The notes under the pieces: model-generated
Databases searched by the model: none
Told to the model about the DNA's origin: nothing
What the model saw: the letters and a program-made list of their open reading frames with translations, nothing else
Assembly (NCBI RefSeq): GCF_014656295.1
Contig: NZ_BNCD01000002.1
Span: 186,001-250,000, forward strand
Direction of reading: 5' to 3'
DNA: 64,000 nt
Origin: Streptomyces sulfonofaciens
Lineage (GTDB): Bacteria; Actinomycetota; Actinomycetes; Streptomycetales; Streptomycetaceae
Part shown: positions 50,431-59,471 of the stretch, piece by piece
Layout of the letters: every line of letters starts with the position of its first letter
How positions within the stretch are numbered: position 1 is the stretch's first letter
Made by a program: the position numbers and the translations under genes

Positions 50431-52875
50431 GTGGACTTCCCGGAGCTGCTGCGAAAGCGGGATCCCGATCTTGCCGCGCTGCGCAGGTCGTGCCGTGCGG
50501 GGATCGTGGCGCCCGGCGTCTTCGCGCTGGCCGACCTCGTCATCGGCAACCCCACCACGGCCGTCTTCGCGGCACTGTGCTCGGTCACGGGCCTGCTGTT
50601 CGTGGACTTCGGCGGGCCGGTCCGCCAGCGGGTCGCCCAGCAGGCCGCGCTGGTGGTCGCCGGGGCGGTCCTGGTCTGCCTCGGCACCCTGGTGTCGTCC
50701 ACGGTGTGGCTCGCGGCGCTGACCACGCTCGCCGTCGGGTTCGCCGTGCTCTTCGCGGGCGTGGCCAGCTCGGCACTCGCCACCGCCTCCACCGCCCTGC
50801 TCGCCGGCTTCATCATCTCGGTGTCCCTGTCCGCGACCGCGGCCTCCGTGCCGGCCCGGTTGGCGGGCTGGACGCTGGCCGGCGCCGCCACGGTGCTCGC
50901 GGTCGGTCTTCTGTGGCCGGCACCGGAGCGCGAGCCGCTCAGGCCGGCGACCGCGCACGCCTGTGCACTGCTGGCGCTCAGGCTGCGCGCGGAGGCGGAG
51001 CACGGACGTGCGGCCCGCGCGGCGGACGGCCGCGCCGCTGCGGGCGGTGACGCGGCTCGCGGTGCCGGCGCCCCGCGGAACGGCAACGCCTTCCGGCGGG
51101 GCCGCACGGATCCGGACCACCGCGCCGAACGGGACCGGCTCGCCCGCGAGGCGACCGACGCCGTCAGCGAGCTGCGCACCGCCTTCCTCGGCACGCCTTA
51201 CCGGCCCACGGGACTGACCATGCAGGCGCGGACGCTGGTGCGGCTGGTCGACCAGGTGGTGTGGCTCGCGGCGATCCTGGAGCGGACCCCCGTCGGACCC
51301 CGGCCGAGCCCCGTAGCCCCTGCCGCGGCCGGGGTCCAGCGGGCCGCCGCCGACCTGCTGGAGGCGGGCGCCCACCACCTGGAGGCGGGCGGCGGCCCGC
51401 AGGCCGTCCGGGCCGCCGCCCGGCGGCTGGACGAGGCGCGGGCGGCCATGCGGGACAGCGTGGTGTCCGCCCTTCTGCCGCGGTCGTCGGCCGTCGCCGC
51501 GGGCGACCGCGCACGGGCGGCGGTCAGCGGGCTCGCCGACTCGCTCGAACCGGGTTTCCGTGCCCACGAGATGGGCTACGCCGTCGCCGCCATCGCCACG
51601 ACCGTCGAACTCACCGTGGCCGCCGCCCGCCGCACCTGGTGGCAGCGGCTGCTCGGCCGCCGGCCCCCGGGGGTGCCTTCCGCGCTGAGCTCGCTGGAGG
51701 AGCGGGCCGGATCCCGTGCCGAACCGCACTCGGTATGGCTGCACAACAGCGTCCGCGGTGCGGTCGCCCTGGGCCTGGCCGTCACGGTGGCGCAACTGGC
51801 CCGGGTCCAGCACGCGTTCTGGGTGGTGTTCGGCGCGCTGGCGGTGCTCAGGTCCAATGCGGTGCTCACCGGTGAGAACGCGGTGCGGGCTCTGGCCGGT
51901 ACCGTCGTGGGGATCGTCGTCGGTGGCGGGCTGGTCGCCACCCTGGGCGGCAGCCCCGTCGGGGCCTGGCTGCTGCTGCCCCCGGCGGTGGTGTTCACCG
52001 GCCTCGCACCGGCCGTCATCTCCTTCGCCGCGGGCCAGGCGGGTTTCACCGCCACGCTGCTCATCCTGTTCGGCATCGTCGCGCCGCAGGGCTGGCAGAC
52101 CGGTCTGGTCCGCGCCCAGGACGTCGCCATCGGCTGCGGAGTGAGCGTGCTGGCCGGTGCGCTGTTCTGGCCGCGTGGCGCCGCGTCCGAGCTGGGCCGG
52201 GTGCTGGCGGAGGCGTTCTCGGCGAGCGCCCGCTATCTGAGTGGCACCGTCGACTACGCCGCGGCGAGGTGCGACGCGCAGCAGGCCGACGCGCGGGCAG
52301 TGGACCGCCGGCGGCGGCACGCCGCGGCGGCGGCCCGGCGGCTGGACGACGCCTTCCGCGGCTTTCTGGCCGAGCGCGGCACCAAGCACCTGCCGCTGGC
52401 GGACGTGACGGCGCTGCTCACCGCGGTCGCCGTGCTCCGGCTGACCGCCGATGCGATTCTCGGGCTCTGGTCCCGTGACGCCGGTCCCGGCGCGGGCCGC
52501 GCCACCGCCCGTGACGCGCTGCTGCGCGGCGGTGCGCCGGTCGCCGACTGGTACCAGCGGACGGCCCACGCGCTGGCCGGATACGGCCCGGTGCCCGGCC
52601 CGCTGCCCGCGGAGCGGTCCGTCGCGGGCGGTGTGGGGGAGGCGGTGCGCCACGACCTCGTCCGCCCCGGCGGTGGTGCGGCCGCGCGGGCCGACGAGGC
52701 GGCACGGACCGCCGTCAAGATCCTCTGGACCGCCGACCACCTCGATGTGGCGCGCCGGTTGCAGTCCTCGATGGCAGGGCCCGCCGGGGCCGTCGCTGAG
52801 TACCAGCACCGGGTGGCCACCGGGGGGCGCCGTCCGGCGCCGCGCCGCCGTCCGACGCGCTCGAAGCGGGCGTGA
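50431..52875 (+). CDS. FUSC-family membrane protein (aromatic acid exporter-like)
   Basis: An 814-residue membrane protein built of two similar halves: an N-terminal bundle of about five helices (30-170), a long soluble helical segment rich in Arg/Ala (about 170-440), a second bundle (about 445-590) with the FUSC pattern VTVAQLARVQHAFWVVFGALAVLRSN, and a C-terminal soluble domain. FUSC proteins include p-hydroxybenzoate efflux AaeB and fusaric-acid exporters. Given the aromatic catabolism genes elsewhere, export of aromatic acids is plausible but unproven. GTG 50431 follows AGGGGA. Confidence 0.82.
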   Translation: MDFPELLRKRDPDLAALRRSCRAGIVAPGVFALADLVIGNPTTAVFAALCSVTGLLFVDFGGPVRQRVAQQAALVVAGAVLVCLGTLVSSTVWLAALTTLAVGFAVLFAGVASSALATASTALLAGFIISVSLSATAASVPARLAGWTLAGAATVLAVGLLWPAPEREPLRPATAHACALLALRLRAEAEHGRAARAADGRAAAGGDAARGAGAPRNGNAFRRGRTDPDHRAERDRLAREATDAVSELRTAFLGTPYRPTGLTMQARTLVRLVDQVVWLAAILERTPVGPRPSPVAPAAAGVQRAAADLLEAGAHHLEAGGGPQAVRAAARRLDEARAAMRDSVVSALLPRSSAVAAGDRARAAVSGLADSLEPGFRAHEMGYAVAAIATTVELTVAAARRTWWQRLLGRRPPGVPSALSSLEERAGSRAEPHSVWLHNSVRGAVALGLAVTVAQLARVQHAFWVVFGALAVLRSNAVLTGENAVRALAGTVVGIVVGGGLVATLGGSPVGAWLLLPPAVVFTGLAPAVISFAAGQAGFTATLLILFGIVAPQGWQTGLVRAQDVAIGCGVSVLAGALFWPRGAASELGRVLAEAFSASARYLSGTVDYAAARCDAQQADARAVDRRRRHAAAAARRLDDAFRGFLAERGTKHLPLADVTALLTAVAVLRLTADAILGLWSRDAGPGAGRATARDALLRGGAPVADWYQRTAHALAGYGPVPGPLPAERSVAGGVGEAVRHDLVRPGGGAAARADEAARTAVKILWTADHLDVARRLQSSMAGPAGAVAEYQHRVATGGRRPAPRRRPTRSKRA

Positions 52876-53155
52876 GCCCACGGGACGGCGGCGGTCCGGT
52901 GGGCGGCGCCGGTGTCCGCGGCCAACGGTGCCTGGGGCCTCGAAGGCCCGCGCACCGACGGTCCGCGCACCGAGGGCCGCGACCTGGCGTCGCTGTCCGC
53001 TGCCCGCTGCCCGGCGCGCACTGGCCTGGTATCCGTGTGCGGTGGCCACGGTCCGGTGCCCGTGGGCGGTCCCACGGTCCGGTGCCCCGCGACCTGTGCC
53101 CGGATCGGTACCGGATCCGACGTCGGGACGGCTTCCCGGCCGGTGGCAGCGCGGT
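52876..53155. other. Intergenic space between convergent FUSC and membrane-protein genes
   Basis: About 280 bases rich in short GGTCCG, CGCACCGA and GGTGCCCG repeats. No gene or clear hairpin was identified. Confidence 0.35.
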
Positions 53156-53671
53156 TCACTTGCTGAGTGCGTTCGCCAGCACGATGAGCAGCCCGAGCAG
53201 CATGTCGACCGCTCCCGCACGGCACGAGGCGAACCAGTTGCGGTCGGCCAGCCTGGCCGACCACAGGCCCCAGCCGAACAAGGCTGCCGTGTTGATGCCC
53301 AGCGCCGCGTCGATGCCGCCGTTCTCGCTCCACCAGCCCCAGTAGGATCCCGCCAGCGCGGCGAGGGTCGGCACCACCGCGGCGAGCAGCGGCCACTCCT
53401 GCACCACCGAGCGCACGGTGCTCAGCGTGGCGGTCCCGCCGTGGGCGGTGCGGTGCGCGAGGGCGTGCGCGAACCCGTGCGCCGCCGCCGCGGCCAGGGC
53501 CGTGAGCAGGACCCACAGCGCGTCGTAGCCCGGGTCGGCCGGGCCGCTTTCATGGCCGAGGGCGGACGCCGTCGCACTGGCCAGGACCGTGCCGTACACC
53601 CCGGCGAAGAGCAGCCGCTGCAAGGGCTCCGCGCGGAGCGGGGGCGCGGGCACCGGCGCGCTGTCGGCCAC
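53156..53671 (-). CDS. Small integral membrane protein, unknown function
   Basis: A 171-residue protein with four probable membrane helices (about 20-40, 50-70, 95-115 and 145-170). Histidines sit between helices in HGFAHALAHRTAHGG, and a tryptophan cluster (YWGWWSENGG) follows. I recognise it only as a conserved actinobacterial membrane protein. The GTG start at 53671 has GGGAGGTGGC upstream. Nothing in the setting assigns a role. Confidence 0.65.
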   Translation of the reverse strand: MADSAPVPAPPLRAEPLQRLLFAGVYGTVLASATASALGHESGPADPGYDALWVLLTALAAAAAHGFAHALAHRTAHGGTATLSTVRSVVQEWPLLAAVVPTLAALAGSYWGWWSENGGIDAALGINTAALFGWGLWSARLADRNWFASCRAGAVDMLLGLLIVLANALSK

Positions 53672-53877
53672 GGCGCCACCTCCCAAGACCTGGGCCGCCG
53701 CTCCGAGAGGTGTAGCAGTGCGGCGCCCGCGCGGCGCAGAGGCGCGCCGTGCCGGGCAGATGCTCTCACGGCCGGCGGACCCGGTCCCGGGCCCGCCCCG
53801 CCGCTGCCCGCCCGTCGCCGCCCGTCCGGTGCTGTCGCCGCCCGTCGCGTGCCGTCGTGACCCCTGCCGAGCCGTTC

Positions 53878-54745
53878 TCACTCCTCCAGCGCCGCCTTCA
53901 CCCGGTCCGAAGTGAACGGCAGGGTCCGCAGGCGCTTGCCCGTGGCCGCGAAGAGTGCGTTGCCGATGGCCCCGCCCATGGCGCCGAGGGCGGGTTCGCC
54001 GGCGCCCAGCGGAGGCTGGTCGGGCTGGTCGAGGAGGATCGTCTCGATCTCGGGGACCTCGTTGAACCGTTGAACCGGATCACCTCGTACTGCCTGCCCG
54101 GGTGATAGCCGCCGGTCTGCCAGACCACCGACGTGATGCGGTCGTCGGTGTACACGACCTCCTCCTGCAGGGCGCGGCTGACGCCCTGGACCACATTGCC
54201 CTCGATCCGGTTGCGCAGCCCGTTCGGATTGGCGATCAGTCCGCAGTCGTGGGCGACGACCCGCGGGACGCGGACCCGTCCGCTCGTCAGGTCGACGGCC
54301 ACCTCGGCGTAGGCGGCGACGTAGGCGTTGACCACCCTCTACTGCTGGAAGGCCACGCCTGCACCGGAGCCGTTGCCGCCCCGGGGGCGGCCCTGCCAGG
54401 CCGGGCGCAGCGCCTCGCAGACCGCGACCGCCCGCGGGTCGGTGAGCGAGGAGATGCGCAGTTCGAGTGGATCGTGCCCGCCCGCGTGGGCCGGCTCGTC
54501 GAAGAACGACTCGTTGGCGAAACCGTTCGAGAATCCGCCCAGCGAGCGCAGCGCGGTGGTGCGCGGCAGCCGGTACGTCAGCGGGCTCGCCGGGGTGGCC
54601 GAGGCGGGCCCGGTCGTCTCGAAGGTCCTGACGAGCCGGGTCTCGTCCCGCTGCAGGACGTCGTAGCTGACCGGGCGGTCGCGGCGGCCCGGCGGAGCCG
54701 GACGCCGCCGTTCTGGATGTTCTTCGAGCCGGTCGCGCCGCCTTG
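53878..54745 (-). pseudogene. Xanthine dehydrogenase-family molybdopterin subunit, C-terminal remnant with frameshifts
   Basis: About 285 codons match the C-terminal part of molybdopterin-binding subunits of the isoquinoline 1-oxidoreductase-beta/XDH group: GGATGSKNIQNGG, GFSNGFANESFFDEPAHAGGHDPLELR, VVAHDCGLIANPNGLRNRIEGN and GEPALGAMGGAIGNAL. It is broken at least three ways: a frame change near 54670, a TAG stop at 54339-54341, and an 8-base duplication (GTTGAACC twice, 54061-54076) that shifts the frame near the end. Two-thirds of the gene is missing upstream. The well-kept protein matches suggest recent loss. Confidence 0.78.
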
Positions 54746-54860
54746 GCCGACGGTGCGCAGGGTGTCGCCCTGGACGCAGCCCACAGCACCACACGGTGGG
54801 GCATGCGCCGCACGGACGGCGGCAAGACCGTCTGGACCGAGCAGCCGCTGCGCCGAGCCC
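54743..54860 (+). pseudogene. Remnant of an RsbW-like ATP-binding protein
   Basis: About 35 codons read GVALDAAHSTTRWGMRR and then TDGGKTVWTEQPL. The RWG-x(5)-GGKTVW pattern is the usual C-terminal end of Streptomyces HATPase_c_2 anti-sigma-type proteins. The rest of the domain is absent and the frame then runs antisense into lutC. It marks a recombination joint with the molybdopterin-subunit remnant. Confidence 0.4.
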
Positions 54861-54873
54861 GGCCGGGCCGCCC

Positions 54874-55521
54874 TCAGTCCTCGCTCGTCAGCACCACCTC
54901 GAGGGTGCGGGGCCCGTGCACGCCCTCCACCCGGTCGAGTTCGATGTCGCTGGTCGCGGAGGGGCCCGAGATCCAGGTGAGGGGGCGCGCCGGGTCGAGC
55001 CGTCCGAGGGCCTCAGGGACGGACGAGACGACCTGGCCGGGCACCCGCACCACGCAGATGTGGTGGTCGGGGACGAGCGTGATCCGGCGGCGGCCCTGGT
55101 CGGGCCCTGCGTCGAGCACGATGGTGCCGGTCTCGGCGATCGCCACCGCGCAGCCCGTGATCACGCTGTCCACCCGGTCGAGCTGGTGCGGTGTGAGTTC
55201 CGCGTCGTCCGCCACCCTGGTGGGCAGCTCCCCGGCCAGCCAGTCGGCCGGCAGGCCGGGCGGCACCAGCACCGACCGCGCTCCCCGCCCCGCCAGCAGG
55301 CGCGCCAGCAGGCCGGGCAGTCGGGCCGCGTCCGTGCGGTGCACCAGAGCGCGGTAGTCCGCCAGGTTCTCGGCGAGCAGGTCAACGGTCTCGCCGATGG
55401 AGCGCTCACCGTGCGCTCGCCGGTAGCCGCGCTGCACGGCCACCTCGTAGGGGGTGTCGTCGTCCGGTACGTCGGCGAGCGCCCTGCGCACCCGCCCCAG
55501 GATCACGTCCCTGCTGCTCAC
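54874..55521 (-). CDS. lutC: Lactate utilisation protein C (LutC/YkgG family)
   Basis: A 215-residue LUD-domain protein with the family marks PTRVADDAELTPHQLDRVDSVITGCAVAIAETGTIVLDAG and LVPDHHICVVR. LutC joins LutA and LutB in the iron-sulfur L-lactate dehydrogenase that oxidises L-lactate to pyruvate. The GTG start at 55521 overlaps the lutB stop by four bases and has AGGAGGACC upstream. Last gene of the rhamnose-lactate transcription unit. Confidence 0.88.
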   Translation of the reverse strand: MSSRDVILGRVRRALADVPDDDTPYEVAVQRGYRRAHGERSIGETVDLLAENLADYRALVHRTDAARLPGLLARLLAGRGARSVLVPPGLPADWLAGELPTRVADDAELTPHQLDRVDSVITGCAVAIAETGTIVLDAGPDQGRRRITLVPDHHICVVRVPGQVVSSVPEALGRLDPARPLTWISGPSATSDIELDRVEGVHGPRTLEVVLTSED

Positions 55522-57068
55522 CGCTGGTCCTCCTGGCGGTCGGCCGGGGCCTGTCCGCCCGGTCGGTGGGTGCGCCGCCACCACTCGCGGAACGGCTCGG
55601 GCGGCAGCTTCGGCAGATCACGGGTGGCGCTCCAGGCACGTCCCGGGCCCGGCAGGGTGCGCGGCACGAGGCGCCGGGTACCGGACGCCAGGCGCTGGCC
55701 GGCGCGCAGCGCACCCGGATGGCGGAAGGTCCAGCGTGCGGCGCGCATGGCGGCGCGCTCCGCGGCGTGGCCGCGGGCCGGCCGCAGGGTCACCTTGGCG
55801 CCCTGCCGGACCGCGGGCCCTCCTTCGACGACGCGCTCCCGCAGGTGCACCAGCACCTCGGGGATGTCGATGGCGACCGGGCACACCTCGTAACAGGCCC
55901 CGCACAGCGAGGACGCGTACGGCAGCGAGGCGTCGATGTCCGACGCGGTGCCGCGCAACTGCGGGCTGAGGATCGCGCCGATCGGCCCCGGGTACACGGA
56001 TCCGTACGCATGGCCGCCGGCGCGCTCGTACACCGGGCAGACGTTCAGGCAGGCCGAGCAGCGGATGCAGCGCAGGGCCTGGCGGCCGACCCGGTCGGCG
56101 AGGGTGTCGGTGCGGCCGTTGTCGAGCAGCACCAGGTGGAAGGTCCGCGGCCCGTCGTCGTCCGTGGTGCCGGTCCACATGGACGTGTAGGGGTTCATCC
56201 GCTCGGCCGTCGACGAGCGCGGCAGGGTCTGCAGGAAGACCTCCAGGTCACGCCAGGTCGGCACCAGTTTCTCGATGCCGACCACCGAGATCAGGGTCTC
56301 GGGGAGGGTCAGGCACATCCGGCCGTTGCCCTCGGACTCGAAGACGGCGAGCGTGCCGGTCTCGGCGACCATGAAGTTGGCGCCGGAGATGCCGACCTTG
56401 GCGCGCAGGAACTTCTCCCGCAGGTGCAGCCGGGCGGCCTCGGCCAGCTCGGCGGGCGTGTCGCTCAGCCCTTCGGGGGCCGGTCGGCCCCATTCGCTCA
56501 TCTCGTGGGTGAAGATGTCCCTGATCTCGCCCCGGTTGCGGTGGATCGCGGGGACGAGGATGTGCGAGGGGCGGTCCCTGCCGAGCTGGACGATGAGTTC
56601 GGCGAGGTCGGTCTCGTAGGCGTGGATGCCTTCGGCGGCGAGGGCCTCGTTGAGTCCGATCTCCTGGGTGGCCATGGACTTCACCTTGACGACCTCGCTC
56701 TCGCCGGTCGCCTTCACCAGGCCCGTGACGATGCGGTTCGCCTCGTCCGCGTCGGCCGCCCAGTGCACCACGCCGCCGGCCGCGGTCACCGACTCCTCCA
56801 GTTGCAGGAGGTAGCGGTCGAGGTGGCGCAGCGTGTGGTCCTTGATCTGCCGTCCCGCCTCGCGCAGCGCCGCCCAGTCGTCCAGCTCGGACACGGCGGC
56901 GGCACGCTTGGCGCGGATCGTGTGCGTGGCGTACCGCAGGTTGCGCCGCAGCGTCGGATTGCGGACGGCCTCTTTCGCGGCGGTCGGGAACGCAGGGAGG
57001 GTGGGCGGGGAGAACGCAGGGAGGGTGGGCGGGGAGAACGCCGGCATTCCGATGAAGGTGCCGCTCAT
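55518..57068 (-). CDS. lutB: Lactate utilisation iron-sulfur protein LutB
   Basis: A 516-residue LutB/YkgF protein with an N-terminal LUD domain (about 60-300; GISGANFMVAETGTLAVFESEGNGRM) and a C-terminal ferredoxin-like part with two 4Fe-4S motifs, CIRCSACLNVCPVYE and CGACYEVCPV. The N-terminus carries an eight-residue repeat, PAFSPPTL twice, from a 24-base DNA duplication, which makes it longer than usual. ATG 57068 has GAGGAGC and overlaps lutA by four bases. Confidence 0.9.
   Translation of the reverse strand: MSGTFIGMPAFSPPTLPAFSPPTLPAFPTAAKEAVRNPTLRRNLRYATHTIRAKRAAAVSELDDWAALREAGRQIKDHTLRHLDRYLLQLEESVTAAGGVVHWAADADEANRIVTGLVKATGESEVVKVKSMATQEIGLNEALAAEGIHAYETDLAELIVQLGRDRPSHILVPAIHRNRGEIRDIFTHEMSEWGRPAPEGLSDTPAELAEAARLHLREKFLRAKVGISGANFMVAETGTLAVFESEGNGRMCLTLPETLISVVGIEKLVPTWRDLEVFLQTLPRSSTAERMNPYTSMWTGTTDDDGPRTFHLVLLDNGRTDTLADRVGRQALRCIRCSACLNVCPVYERAGGHAYGSVYPGPIGAILSPQLRGTASDIDASLPYASSLCGACYEVCPVAIDIPEVLVHLRERVVEGGPAVRQGAKVTLRPARGHAAERAAMRAARWTFRHPGALRAGQRLASGTRRLVPRTLPGPGRAWSATRDLPKLPPEPFREWWRRTHRPGGQAPADRQEDQR
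56986..57033. repeat. 24-bp tandem duplication inside lutB
   Basis: Two 24-base units (56986-57009 and 57010-57033) differ at one base and encode PAFSPPTL each. The length is a multiple of three, so the frame is kept. Copy number may vary between strains. Confidence 0.75.
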
Positions 57069-57820
57069 GTCAGGGGCTCCTCTTCCGTGCTCGCGAGGAT
57101 CTCGGCGATGTGGACGGGCCGGACGGTCGTCCGCAGCCGGGCCATGGTGCCGCCGATGTGCATCAGGCAGGAGTTGTCGGCCGCGCACAGCACCTCGGCG
57201 CCGGTGGACTCGGCGTTTCGCACCTTGTCCGTACCCATGGCCGCGGAGACATCGGAGTTCTTCACGGCGAAGGTGCCGCCGAAACCGCAGCACTCCTCCG
57301 CACCGGGCAGCTCCACCAGATCGAGTCCGCGGACCGCCGACAGCAGCCGGCGCGGCCGGTCGCCGAGCCCCAGCGCGCGCAGCCCGTGGCAGGTGGGGTG
57401 GTAGGTGACCGTGTGCGGGAAGTAGGCGCCCACATCGGTCACGCCCAGCACGTCGACCAGGAACTCGGTGAGTTCGTGGGTCCTGGGCACGATCGGTGCG
57501 AGCTGCTCGGCGAGTGCCGTGCCGCGGCCCTCCGCGCGGGCCCGGTCGCCGAGCCGCGGATACAGCTCACGCACCATGGCCGCGCAGGACCCGGACGGGG
57601 TCACGATCGCCTCGTAGTCCTTGAAGACATCGGAGAAATGGCGGGCCAGTGGCTCGGCCTGGTGGCGATAGCCGGTGTTGTAGTGCGCCTGCCCGCAGCA
57701 GGTCTGCGCCATCGGGAAATCCACCTCGACGCCCAGTCTGGTCAGGAGTTTGACCACAGCGCGCCCGGTGTCCGGATAGAGCGTGTCGTTGACGCACGTC
57801 AGGAACAGGGCGACACGCAT
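57065..57820 (-). CDS. lutA: Lactate utilisation protein A (LutA/YkgE, CCG-domain)
   Basis: A 251-residue protein with two CCG domains: CVND ... QTCCGQAHYN ... PSGSCAAMV, and HPTCHGLR ... EECCGFGGTFA ... ADNSCLMH. Such domains bind iron-sulfur clusters in LutA and heterodisulfide reductases. With LutB and LutC it oxidises L-lactate. ATG 57820 is preferred to ATG 57844 because GAGGAGGAACCC lies just before it. Confidence 0.9.
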   Translation of the reverse strand: MRVALFLTCVNDTLYPDTGRAVVKLLTRLGVEVDFPMAQTCCGQAHYNTGYRHQAEPLARHFSDVFKDYEAIVTPSGSCAAMVRELYPRLGDRARAEGRGTALAEQLAPIVPRTHELTEFLVDVLGVTDVGAYFPHTVTYHPTCHGLRALGLGDRPRRLLSAVRGLDLVELPGAEECCGFGGTFAVKNSDVSAAMGTDKVRNAESTGAEVLCAADNSCLMHIGGTMARLRTTVRPVHIAEILASTEEEPLT

Positions 57821-57913
57821 CGCGGGTTCCTCCTCGTCGGTCATCGGATGGGTGCAGACTACGCGTCGCCCCGGGGGACGGGTAGCGGTGGGTCGGCCGC
57901 ACGCCCGGGCCCC

Positions 57914-59380
<1,467 letters not shown>

Positions 59381-59402
59381 CGCCGCCTCCTCACCTCCCG
59401 CG

Positions 59403-59447
59403 CCTGACCGGCCTGACCGGCCTGACCGGCCTGACCGGCCTGACCGG
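59403..59447. repeat. Five tandem copies of a 9-bp unit between the aldolase and kinase genes
   Basis: CCTGACCGG is repeated five times without change in the 91-base gap. It could tune expression of the kinase by altering spacing or RNA structure and is likely to vary in copy number. Confidence 0.8.
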
Positions 59448-59471
59448 CCCGCAGGCGCCCGTGCGGCCTGC

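Noticed and set aside
48360..51194. Extending nhaA to a start at 51194
   Set aside because: The added 303 codons are Ser/Arg-rich and run antisense to the FUSC gene; ATG 50285 has a ribosome site and begins just before the first helix.
50269..53220. A 983-codon minus-strand frame over the FUSC gene
   Set aside because: Low-complexity Gly/Arg/His composition without domains; it is the shadow of a membrane-protein gene.
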